From Takifugu bimaculatus (taxonomy: Eukaryota > Chordata > Actinopteri > Tetraodontiformes > Tetraodontidae): a stretch of 64,000 bases of DNA. The stretch lies in assembly GCA_004026145.2 (NCBI GenBank), contig CP034989.1, positions 8,207,442-8,271,441 on the forward strand. The letters run 5' to 3'. The position numbers and the translations under genes were made by a program. The number at the start of each line of letters is the position of its first letter. Positions within the stretch are counted from its first letter, which is position 1. Below, piece after piece: positions 35,901-45,370 of the stretch. A model generated the notes under the pieces. It saw only the letters and a program-made list of their open reading frames with translations, did not search any database and had not been told where the DNA came from.

Positions 35901-36486
35901 GCAGTCAGGACTGGGAGTGGAACTCTGAGAACTTGAACATGTTGATGAGCCAGATGACCCCAGAGGACAGGAAGGTCAGCCACTTGGGGTCAAATATGCG
36001 ACAAATATCCTGTTTGTAGATGTTCAGAACGTGAAACTGTCCGTTTTAAAGCCCTCTTGCGCCATCTAATGGCGAGAGGAGGGATCGCACATGGTTTAAC
36101 AGCTTTTCTTCATACGTTCTGCAGACGTTTAACTTCGACGTGCGCCAGCTTAACTGGCCCGAGTACATCGAGAATTACTGCATCGGCACCAAGAAGTATG
36201 TCCTGAACGAAGACATGTCCGACATCCCCGCTGCCAGGCAGCATCTGAGGAAGTAAGTGTCGTCTCTCAAGGATGAATACCGTTTTGAGTTTCAAACCAC
36301 TCATGGTGTTCTTTTTCTCCCAGGCTGAGAAACATCCGTTACACCTTCAACACCGTGTTGGTGGTATTCATATGGAGGGTCTTCATCGCCCGCTCCCAGA
36401 TGGCCCGAAACATCTGGTACTTTGTGGTCAGCCTCTGTTTCAAGTTCCTGTCCTACTTCCGCGCGTCCAGCACCTTAACCAACTGA
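27752..36486 (+). CDS. far1: Fatty acyl-CoA reductase, FAR1-like (11 coding exons, 512 aa)
   Basis: This enzyme reduces long-chain fatty acyl-CoA to fatty alcohol with NADPH. In vertebrates it works at peroxisomes and supplies ether-lipid and wax synthesis. Exons: 27752-27931, 32221-32396, 33560-33739, 33813-33990, 34260-34304, 34411-34529, 34647-34714, 35594-35765, 35845-35974, 36125-36252 and 36324-36486, all GT-AG, total 1,539 bases. The dinucleotide-binding motif TGATGFMG is at residues 13-20, and the YxxxK active-site motif is Y201-TYT-K205. The C-terminal FAR domain covers roughly residues 350-450, and hydrophobic segments at about 468-481 and 489-504 fit the membrane-anchored tail. Human FAR1 is 515 residues. 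Most diagnostic stretches (FNGPSGVFIAAGKGILRT, NPFHWGE, FKRNPLEQAFRRPN) are FAR1-like, while a few (AFIHISTAY, HRPKSALVY) resemble FAR2. It may therefore be a fish-specific FAR1 paralogue. Confidence 0.93.
27932..32220 (+). other. far1 intron
   Basis: 4.3 kb without recognised coding sequence. It contains a 72-base (GT)n run at 28791-28862, shorter GT/GC runs at 29143-29190, and poly-C and poly-G runs near 29939-29953 and 30300-30310. Confidence 0.7.
28791..28862. repeat. (GT)n microsatellite, about 36 units
   Basis: Longest pure dinucleotide run in the window. Confidence 0.92.
32221..32396 (+). CDS. far1: far1 coding exon 2
   Basis: Between TTCCCCGCAG and GTGATG. It encodes LFDRVREDDPDFHRKIIPIS through INIVFHCAATIRFDEPL, part of the Rossmann fold. 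It ends with two bases of a lysine codon. Confidence 0.92.
32397..33559 (+). other. far1 intron dominated by simple repeats
   Basis: CA and GT runs (near 32410-32436 and 32884-32915) are followed by a polypyrimidine tract of about 360 bases that runs into the splice acceptor of coding exon 3. Confidence 0.8.
33196..33557 (+). repeat. CT-rich polypyrimidine tract at a splice acceptor
   Basis: Almost every base is C or T, as mixed CTCTCTCCCTCTCT blocks with only a handful of purines. It ends directly at the CAG acceptor of far1 coding exon 3. Confidence 0.92.
33560..33739 (+). CDS. far1: far1 coding exon 3
   Basis: It follows a very long CT tract ending in CCCAG. It encodes HALQLNVIATQQLLSLAKQM, then HLEAFIHISTAYANCNRKHI and ends KLIESL plus two bases. 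The donor is GTGAGT at 33740. Confidence 0.92.
33813..33990 (+). CDS. far1: far1 coding exon 4 (active-site YxxxK)
   Basis: Between GTCCGCAG and GTCAGT. It encodes WMDDGIVRDITPRLIGDRPN, then TYTYTKALAEFVVQQ with the catalytic tyrosine and lysine, and ends RPSIVGASWQEPFP. Confidence 0.93.
34260..34304 (+). CDS. far1: far1 coding exon 5 (45 bp)
   Basis: Small in-frame exon between CCCCTCAG and GTGAGT. It encodes GWIDNFNGPSGVFIA, almost identical to vertebrate FAR1. Confidence 0.92.
34411..34529 (+). CDS. far1: far1 coding exon 6
   Basis: Between CTCTTCAG and GTGAGC. It encodes AGKGILRTMRANNDAVADLI and PVDVVINLTLAAGWYTAVH. Confidence 0.92.
34647..34714 (+). CDS. far1: far1 coding exon 7
   Basis: Between CCCTACAG and GTACGT. 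It encodes RPKSALVYNCTTGGINPFHW and GEI plus one base. Confidence 0.92.
34715..35593 (+). other. far1 intron
   Basis: 0.9 kb between the exons ending GEI and starting EHHVISS. Nothing else is recognised. Confidence 0.7.
35594..35765 (+). CDS. far1: far1 coding exon 8
   Basis: Between TTTCCGCAG and GTAAGG. It encodes EHHVISSFKRNPLEQAFRRP, then NANITSNYLINQYWILVSHK and ends YDLFLRLSGQKP plus two bases. Confidence 0.92.
35845..35974 (+). CDS. far1: far1 coding exon 9
   Basis: Between TTTTTAG and GTCAGC. It encodes MMRIFNRLHKAIGLLEYFSS and then NLNMLMSQMTPEDRK, in the C-terminal FAR domain. Confidence 0.92.
36125..36252 (+). CDS. far1: far1 coding exon 10
   Basis: Between TTCTGCAG and GTAAGT. 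It encodes TFNFDVRQLNWPEYIENYCI and GTKKYVLNEDMSDIPAARQH, closely matching FAR1. Confidence 0.93.
36324..36486 (+). CDS. far1: far1 last coding exon, membrane tail
   Basis: The acceptor TCTCCCAG ends at 36323. It encodes LRNIRYTFNTVLVVFIWRVF, then IARSQMARNIWYFVVSLCFK and ends FLSYFRASSTLTN, with stop TGA at 36484-36486. The hydrophobic stretches match the C-terminal tail anchor region of FAR proteins. Confidence 0.94.
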
Positions 36487-39400
36487 GTCTTCCTCGCCAA
36501 ACGGAGAGGCCGCTGGCGTTCACACCGAGTGAGACTCTCGCTTCCAAAAAAAAAAGGACCTGGAGACCCTCCTTTGTGTGGATTAGATGGACGGGAGGCC
36601 TGACAAGGCGTGAAGCACTCAGGAGGGGGGGAAAGGTCGACTAGCCATGACCTAAATCCTGCAATCTGTTAATTCCCCCCCCCATCCCCCTGAAAAATCT
36701 TTTGATCATTTTTCATTATTTTGTCCAATGTTTGTGGCCAATTATATATAAATATGCAACAAGAAAGCCTCGCGTGACTTCCATTTCCATACGGCTGTTT
36801 CCTTTGAAATCCAGGTACGTCGCCTTTGCCTTGGTATCAGCTTTCATACTTAAAATGTGCCACAGCGTCTTGAATACGCGGGGGATTTACCTCCCGTGTG
36901 CGCCTACTGCCACCCTTGGAGAGCTTCTGTCACCTCACGCCCGTTTATGTCCTTGTTTGAACCAAAACATACAGATTTAGCCATATCTAGCGCACGTTCA
37001 CTTCACTCCACCTTTTTGTTTTGGTCTGTTTGTACTCCGGTTTGTACTGAAACTAAGTTTACTACTTTTACATCTTTATACTTGCGTCAAAGGCTAGTCT
37101 GATATGCTGTAGACTTTGGACCTGTGCGATATAAATGTATAAATAAATATAAATAAGAGCGAATCATCACATTCAGTTCTATTTGTACAGTCCAGGATCA
37201 CAGGTAACGGCTGTCCCAGAGCAAGTTTTCTAATAAAACTCACCAGAAAAAGTTGTCACGCACCCTGGAGATAAAAGCCATCATGACAAATGAAAACGGA
37301 ACAAGTCCAAATTCCAAGAATAACCAAAGTTGAGCGTTTAAAAGCTTCACCTGAGACCAGAGGCGAGATCTTTAATATGCTCCTAATTTGTGGTTCCCCA
37401 AATTCTTGCACTATTGATTATTTATCACATGTTCAGAAGGGTTTTCTGAATACTGAGTTTTTTGGTCGAGGCTGTTGATGTGATTGACAGAAGGCCAAAA
37501 TCAGCCATCATGGGAAACAGCCAAAGGCGGCAGCGTGTTGATGGAAAGTGTTCTCGAGATCTAACTGCAACACAGCTTCTGCGAGGGTTAAACGTTCTCT
37601 TGACAGGAAGATGCAGATAAATTCCCCTCAACCCAAAAGTCCCAAAACGACTTGCTAAAACAGTGTTTTATGACTTTTATTCAGCATAATTAAAGCCTAC
37701 CAAAAAAAAGTTGAATTTCCTCCACACAGTTTCCGACCAAGTCGGAAGTATTAAGCGCAAGTTTTACTAATACGAGTGGAAGTTGTACAGTATTGTGTGG
37801 GTCATGAAACTCTCCGCAGCACAGCATGGACACGTTGAGCCAAAGTGTCTGAAGAGGATGAAGCTTCACACAGACCCGCAGGACTTTACTAATGGTGTCA
37901 TTCTTTTCTTTTTCTCTCTCAGTCTTCTGTGTCGGTTGTTATCCCAGACTGGAGTTATCTTCTATATCTAATCAACCCGTCACTCACTTCTTATTTTATT
38001 TCTTTGGTTTTAATGTCCTGCAATAATCCCTGTGCTGACAAAGTCACACTCGAATCTGCTTGTAATAAACCAGAAGTGACAAAAGTTAAAGTGTGCTGCC
38101 TTCTGTTACATTCAAAGATTTTATTTTTTTTTAAAGGCGGAACGTATGTTGCCGTAATTAGTGGGAAGATAAAACGTGACGGAACTACAATCAAAGGCGA
38201 ATTGAACGTCTGTTCTTAATTGATTCGTAAAAGTGGCAGAGAACTTAAGGTAAGGAGGTGTCTCTCAACGAAATAGATGCGTCAAAAAACTGTCTTAAAA
38301 TACAAGATGGATTAAAACGATGATTCTGAGCTGGTGGGTCACCAGCAACAAGCTGTGTTCGTGAAAACCGACCGGACGACTGTCGTGAGGGACAACAGGT
38401 GGACACGGAAGTTGTAAAGAAGACAATCACGACACAACTGAACAAACTGGTGGAGCAATTTGATGACTGTCTGCCGGAGAAACGGAGGGATGAGCGACCG
38501 GAGAGTCAAGGAATTTAGAATAATCGCTGAAGGCCTCATGTTGCCAGGCAACGAAGACAAGTGACGGAGCTGTCATGTGACCGCACGCGGAGGGGAAACG
38601 CTGATTGATGGCGAAATTCCCGCTCTCGCCACATGGTGTGCTAGTGTTCGATATGAGGTGGATTTCCTGCTTTAAAGTGCTGCTTTCATGCTATAAACAC
38701 AACTATAAATACTTGTTTTCCCCCTAAATTCCTGATCAAACCCGCATTTGTCATTGCTACACAGGATTCTCCTACCACAACTACAACAGTGGGTACTTTT
38801 TAAGTGATCCCTTTAGATTACAACAAAGTCTGTCCACACTGACCCTCCTGGAAAGACCGCATCATATTATACATCTGCATCTTATTATACATCTAATGTA
38901 CATTTTGGCACTGAACATGCTGGCTAAAGGGGATGGATTTCCAGGTTTGGTCCTGGCCAATCGATCATCCGGGTTGTCTTCTTCTGTGGTTGTTTTGGCA
39001 ATTTCAATGTCAACCGGCATGTTACATTCATCAGGTGGATCTTTAGCTTCCCTAAGGAGGTGTCTTATGTAAAACAGTTAAAGTGTTGTATTTTTAATTT
39101 GAATGTTAATTTGCCAGTGTTGAAGGTGCGTCTTATTTAAACAGCATAAAAAAACATGAATTAAATGTCTTTTTCTGTGCAGGAACCAGGTTTGCTGCAG
39201 CTGGGACAAGCAACACCCGGAAGAGTTTGTTTTCCTGTACAAGTGCAATGAAAGGACAGCAGAATGCTGGTGTGTTGGGTCCAGCTGTGCGAGACCGCTG
39301 TGCTCGTCTTGCCTTCATTTCAGTCCTCGTCTCACCTCACCAGACCTGCCGCAAGGCGGCGCCAAAGTCCCGCAGTTCCTAAAGGGCCGGCGTGACAAAC

Positions 39401-40600
39401 GCTCTCGCAGAGAACCAGTTGCTAGGAGACATCGCCTCCCATCCCCATGAAGATGTCTTTTAGCCACCGTGGACGTGCGGTACGTGCACATCACACCACA
39501 CCGTGCTCACGCCAAATATCACCTTGGACCACATCTGCTGCAGCTTCAGCGCCACAACAGATGACGGACGCGGGTTCGAATCCCAACTTCGCTAAAGTCC
39601 TCCGTTTGTCCGGAGACGCTGTCCTGATGTGATGCTGCAGCTTTCTGCTGTCACCTTTTAAACCGAGACTCCTGAGTCCTGCAGGTGTGCGCGGGGGGCA
39701 GTGGTGGGGGGGTGCTGGCCCACCTGCGTGTGCACCCCCCCCCAGAAGAGATGAGATCACCACTTTTCTGCAGCGGACGCTGCTTCCCTGTAGCCACGGC
39801 TTCATTCATTAGCTGCAGCTGTTTGTCAGCTAGGCCCCCGTACCCCACTGTACAGGTTGCCTGGCAACTGCGACCCTGCTCAGCCAATGGGGCTGGGATG
39901 CAACAGGAGGTTCTCTCCTTGACACAGTAAAAGCCAGAGTACTTGTCAGACTTGATTTTTTTTTTTCTCAGTGCTTGAAGGACAGAGCAGAGTCAAGAGG
40001 GGCTCTTTGTTGGAGGGGTCGCTGTGATTAAAGAGTGTAACAGGCACGAAGGGGGCCTGTCTGCCGCCCCATAATGCACCTGTAGAGGACAAGGATGGAG
40101 GCCGCCATTACTGGCAGCCGCTCACGGCCCAGGTCCAGATGCAGGGAGCCGGGTCACTGCTGTGGGGACCCGGCTCATCTCCCACCCAGCCCCGTCCTCC
40201 TCCGCCGTGGACGCTGCACGGTGGTCCCGGTGGACCACGGAGCCATGTCTGTCACCTCATTTTGTGCAAAAGTTGCCCTAAAAAAAAGACACATCAGTGT
40301 TTTCTTGAGTCCGTGTAATTCAGGTGTAACCTAACTGTCCCCGTGGACCCTGGTGGGACCAGTGGGAGAGCGCTGCATCACTGCGTCCCACGTTGTCCCG
40401 CGCAAACATTTAATCCAGTTCTCTTCGCCAAAATGGCCCCTGAGACGTCTGGCTCCCACCTTCATCTGGTGACCATTGTCATGAGGATGTTCTGAGCAGC
40501 ATCAGGCGCAGCTGCAGCTCCGGAGCGCAGGAAGCTGCAACTTTAAGACTCCCCTCTCCTCCCCTGCGTCATCTCCCACAATGGTCTTTTCCAGCTTCGC
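36487..40600. other. far1 3' UTR and intergenic region
   Basis: The first part is the far1 3' UTR. AATAAA copies at 37142-37147 and 37232-37237 are candidate poly(A) signals. The rest up to about 40600 has no gene I recognise. A GGTTCGAATCC word lies at 39573-39583 but does not fold into a tRNA arm. Confidence 0.5.
37232..37237 (+). other. Candidate far1 poly(A) signal AATAAA
   Basis: About 750 bases after the stop codon. A second copy lies at 37142-37147. Which one is used cannot be decided from sequence. Confidence 0.3.
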
Positions 40601-41100
40601 TCATCACCGCACAATTTGCAGCGTGCCATCATTTCTCCGCCGCCGTGCGTGCGCGCGTATGCGTGAGTGTATGTGTGTGGTGGTGGTGGGGGTGTGTGTG
40701 CATGCGTGCGTGTGCGGCGTCCCGGAAATCAAATGTCATTTCCCCACGCGGCTAATTCGGCTGCTCTGTCGTCGTTCCCGGACCATGTCAGCGGCGGCGG
40801 CCGGCCGCACCTTCGCCGACGGAGCCCGCGCGCCGCGCACTGACGCGGCTTTGTAGGAGCGCGGACACCGCAGTTGCCATTGATCCGCGGCCGAGGAGCG
40901 GCGCCAGGAACGGTGAGTACGCACGCTGTTCGCCGCCGGGGTTGCGGTGACCTACATGGCCCCGAACCTCCACCGGGCTCAAGGTGATCCTTCTCCTCCG
41001 CGCCTCCAGGTCCGGACCCACTCGCGCCCGCGTCCTTCCCCGCCGCGGACGCGCACCTTTCCTTTGCAACATCGCGCGTGCGGCTGACATTGCGAGTCTC
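40600..41100 (+). promoter_or_regulatory. CpG-rich block, probable ppfia2 promoter and 5' UTR exon
   Basis: Dense CpG with a strong splice donor (GGAACG then GTGAGT) at 40912, upstream of the ppfia2 start exon and on the same strand. A small upstream ORF lies within it (40785-40856). There is no clear TATA box. The exon and start site are inferred only. Confidence 0.5.
40785..40856 (+). other. Small upstream ORF in the probable ppfia2 5' UTR
   Basis: ATG at 40785 opens 23 codons beginning MSAAAAGRTFADGA and stops with TAG at 40854-40856, before the donor. It is relevant only if transcription starts upstream of it. Confidence 0.3.
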
Positions 41101-44100
41101 TGCAGAAAATGGGGGGGAAAGGGGGGGATTTTTAAATTTTTTTAAGGCTCCAGCTGGTGGAGAATCGGTGGGGGGGGGGGCGGGGGTGCAGACTGGTATG
41201 ATGTAATGCACTTGAGACAATAGCCGAGGGTTCTCCCCAATTATCATTTCAGAGGATGAGGAGAAGAATCATCTCTTTTTTTTCTCTCTCATTTAAAAAA
41301 AAAAATCGCGTGAACACCAGAAGTGCGTGAGTGTGCGTTTAGGAAGAGGAGCTGTCATAGGAGGACCAGCTGCCCCTCCTCTCAACAATATCATTACTGG
41401 CAATTACAGCGCTGGGGAGGGAGAGGGCACGAGCACATCCATGCACTTTCCTGCTGCAAGTGAATGAACGTGAGGAGAAGGCAGGAAATGGCACTATACA
41501 GCGCACGTGCACACGCCGAGCCAGAAAATATGTCCGTGCTGCTCCCATCGTTCCAATGAAATTTGGAATAACTGATTTCGCCTGACGGATATTAGTTTTG
41601 CCACAAAGCGCCTCTTTATTTAACATGCTTGTTTACACAAGGCAGTTTTAGCGATACAATCTGATTACCTGGAACCTTTTCTAATCTCCTAATCCGATGT
41701 TGTCCTGCATCAAGCTTTAAACTTGCAGGAAATGCGTGTTTTTTTTAAAAGGCGAGCTTCACGAGGATGCTACAGCTAAACTTCGTCCAGCCTCTCAATC
41801 AGATTACACTGTAGTCTGATTACGAGGAAGGCGCTAATCCAAAGTGTGCAGAGATTTTAAAATCTAACGTGCTAGCATGTCCAGGGGAAGGCTAACCACT
41901 GACGCCACAGGCTCGACGGAGGGAATGAGGGAGGGTGCGACCATCTCGCGTGCACGCTCGGACCACGCCGGTCTACCTGCCGCTGGCGCGACGGCCACGT
42001 TCCTGTTTCCGTGATGACGGTTTGAGGACACACGTTTGACTCTGGACCTTGAGTCGGTGTTGCTTCCTACCTTCATCTGCGCTCTTATTCAATCTCAATC
42101 GATGACTGGCTCCCGCGACCTTGCTGCAGGGCATTGTGGGCAATGTTAAAGGTTGCACAGCCTCCTTTCATGTTTTCCTGTTGGTGCAGACTTACTCCCA
42201 GTTGGGAATAAGTCCCACCGGTCTCACGCGCGCAAACGTAAGAGTCGGCGCACAGACGCACACGTTTCTCACCTCGCTAATGGCAGCAGGCGGGGTGTAA
42301 CTCGACACCCGTGCCTTCCCACTCATCCCCTCGCTGGTTTATTCACAGAATCGTGAATGCACCAAAGGAAAAAGTCACATTTTGTCCAATACTGAGCTAC
42401 TAGTGTAGCTAGCCAAAGACAAAAAATAGCGCTTGCTCGCTCCGTCATCTGGACGCAGCGTCTTTACTTTGCTTGCAAGATTGCTTGTTTTCGCTATTGT
42501 CATCAGTCATAAGCAGGAAAATCCACACCGAGCCCCTTTTTTCCGCGTGGAGCCGGCTCGATTTTAGCCGCCCGTCGTGTTTTTGCTGTCAAACGTCGCA
42601 CCAAGTCGTCCCTAGCATGCTGTGGATGGTGCATTGCACCAAAACGTTTGACATCTTCATCAGACACTGAGGTTAGTTCTCATTTGTTCAGGCTGAAGCA
42701 GTCGCAGTGTGCGGCTCCCTTCCTCATCCTGACCACAGGCCCGGGGGTCGTCCCCAGGTTGGAAATGTTAGCTTAGAATGTTAGCGTCCAGAAGACACGG
42801 AACGACATTAGCGTCCTCTTCTCCAGTATTCACCGTCCTTGCAGCGGTTTGTCCTCTGGGTCCTGAGGGGAAACTGTGGGTCTCAATCCAGTGCTGCTAA
42901 AAGCTCCAAGGACCTTTTGCAGAGGGACAATTCCTCCCTCCTTCAGCTGTTTCCTCATGAGCTGTAGAGAAGGAACTGAGGCTGTAGGAGAAGCCGGATC
43001 ATCTGGGGCCACCTGGGTGCTGCAGGTCACCGCTCTCCCTGCTGTAGCAGAGACGAGTTCATCGCTCACCTTTGTTCGTCCACGTGGCAGCGATGAGCCA
43101 TTTCAGTGTTGTTGGGTTTTTTTTGGCAGATGTCTCCCCGGTGCAGGCGGCCATATGAGTGGGATTCCTCGGCATTATGCTCGTTTCGCGCAATCTGGTT
43201 CGTTCCATTCACAAAAGCCTTGCATCACCACCTGTCAGTCTGGCGCTGATGCCAGAGCGGCGCGCAACAGTCTACCCGTTCTGCTTTGTGCTCGGCCACA
43301 CGCCAACATCCCAGGCGTGATTTAAACGTAGAATTTCCCATGAATCAGCGCACGCACGTGTTGCTAATCAATGCTAATGCTCTTGGCTTGCTAAACCGTT
43401 TGGTTTAGTTTTGGTTTTGGTTTCAAAGAAGTCTTTGAAATCTCAAGATGGAGAATGTGGCCCCCATATTTCAACCATCTATTCACTCACATGCGTATCT
43501 TTAATGTCAAAGAGCGTAGGTAGGTAGACATGCATGAGGCATAGCGTTTTTGTTTAGGCTAAAAGTACTAGCTTACTCATTAAGAAAACCCCTCTTAGCT
43601 GATAATTTTCTTCAACTTTTTATGGGTTCCATCCATCTAAAGCTAATGTTAGCCAGTTGGCTTCAATGTAGGTTCATTAGCTACTTTGAACCTTCCACAC
43701 TTCTGTGTAGTTTTATTGACTGTTACAGGCATCTTTGTCAATTAAAGAGCTTCATTTTTGGTTTCTCTACCACGTCTACAGGGCGCCAAATACGGCGCCT
43801 CACATGGGCAGGCTTTGTTTGGCGCCCCACTCCTTATCTGCTCTGAAATGTGCTCCCATGAATGAGATTAATTCCAAAAATTAGCAGATGCCAGCTGAAT
43901 CTTTCACTTCCCTCTGAATAATTCTTTGATTGGCGTAGAAGAGCAGAACGACCCAGTCTGTCGGCCCGCGTCCTCCTGCATCATGTAGCGATTTCAGTCA
44001 CAACGTTTGATTCGCGTTTAACCGGCTGTGCTAACATCAGCCATTAACCGTGCATTGATGCTAATGGCCCCCTAACACAGCGGGGGAACCATAAAGCAAA

Positions 44101-45086
44101 CAAAGTGGTTCCGTCTCAGCCCTGTGCGTGAATAATCCAGGTCAGTCGGTTGTTCGGATGGTGCGGAAGTGGTGTCGTCACAGCTAGCGAGCACAACATC
44201 TGCATCCCCAGCTGGCAAACGGCGCTCCAGCTCACACGTGGTCCACGCGGCCCGGCTGTGCTTCCCTGTGGGAGGATGGCGGTGACTCCTCAAGGATGTT
44301 CAGACCCGGTTCCATCTGTCCAGCCTGATCCGGTCCCCGGTGGGTGGCTCTGAGGACGCGGGCGCCGTTATTTGACCGGGACGGACGAGCCCGGCGCGCT
44401 TTGGCGTCGGTGTTCGGGAAGTCTATATCTCAGGGCGCCGACGAAAGACTTCATCAGTCAGTCCACTTTCGCGCCGCATGTATCGATTTTTCACAGACGC
44501 TGAAGATGATTTAGGGGGCAATCGTGGCGAGGCGAAGGAACGGGACAGGAAGCTGCTGTCAGGTGCCGCCAAGCAGAAATAAAACACGCTCAATACGCTT
44601 GTTCTTCCCTGTTGATCCGGTGGAGGAGAGAAAACACTCAGGGAACCGAGTTGTCCGCCGGGTTATGGAAATCCTCCTGAGCAACCACTCAAACTCGCCT
44701 TTAAATGATAATAACCTGATAATAACCTGATAATAACCTGATAATAACCTGTTAACAACCAAGAGAGCCGAAGCTTTTCAAAGGAGTGTTTGTGCCTCAA
44801 ACACAAGCCGGAACGACTCCTGAAGCGTTCCGATGTTCTGAGAGGAACCTGCGCTGGCTCGTTAGACCTGGGGCGGAGGCTCCGGCCTCCCGGGACGTCC
44901 TCACAGTTCTGAGCTGCTGAGGTGACGGTGAGCCGAGTTCCCTCGTACGGGACACCGACGTGGTCGTTTGTGACTCCTGTTTTAGCCCCCAACGTCAGTA
45001 TCGTTCGTAGCTCATGTTGGAAAACCTGGACTGGACTTTTGCATGTGTTTAGGGATTTGGGTTTTGGTTCTGGGTTTTGTCCGCCA
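40912..45086 (+). other. Probable ppfia2 5' intron
   Basis: 4.2 kb with no recognised coding sequence. A TGATAATAACC array lies at 44708-44760. Its intron status depends on the inferred 5' UTR exon. Confidence 0.45.
44708..44760. repeat. (TGATAATAACC)n 11-bp tandem repeat
   Basis: About four perfect units and one diverged unit ending TTAACAACC. Confidence 0.88.
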
Positions 45087-45121
45087 GTAACTCTGGAACG
45101 CTTCTGCTCGGCAGCGGCAAG

Positions 45122-45370
45122 ATGATGTGCGAGGTGATGCCCACCATCAGCGAGGACACGGCGCTGAGCCAGCGCGGCTCCCAGAGCAGCGCCTCGGACC
45201 CGGACTCCCATTTCGAGCAGCTGATGGTCAACATGCTGGACGAGAGGGACCGTCTGCTGGACACGCTGAGGGAGACGCAGGAGAGCCTGAGCCTGGCCCA
45301 GCAGCACCTGCAAGACGTCATCTACGACCGCGACTCCCTGCAGCGGCAGCTCAGCTCCGCCCTGCCGCAG
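45122..45370 (+). CDS. ppfia2: Liprin-alpha-2, first coding exon (rest outside window)
   Basis: Liprin-alpha proteins are coiled-coil and SAM-domain scaffolds that organise presynaptic active zones and bind LAR-type receptor phosphatases. The exon begins MMCEVMPTISEDTALSQRGS, continues QLMVNMLDERDRLLDTLRET, then QESLSLAQQHLQDVIYDRDS, and ends LQRQLSSALPQ before GTAAGA. The SEDT..SQRGSQSS and QDVIYDRDSLQRQL words separate it from liprin-alpha-1, whose N-terminus differs here as I recall it. All 83 codons are in the N-terminal coiled-coil part. The likely acceptor is TTTGTCCGCCAG ending at 45087, with a second option at 45114. The first ATG of the ATGATG pair is taken as the start, as in the family. 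Later exons were not seen in this window. Confidence 0.93.

Noticed and set aside
39573..39583. GGTTCGAATCC, a tRNA B-box word
   Set aside because: The flanking bases give only three of five T-stem pairs, and no matching A box or acceptor stem was found. At best it is a SINE or tRNA relic.
42876..43325. 149-codon open frame on the + strand
   Set aside because: There is no family match, splice context or CpG-type promoter at its start, so it is treated as chance.
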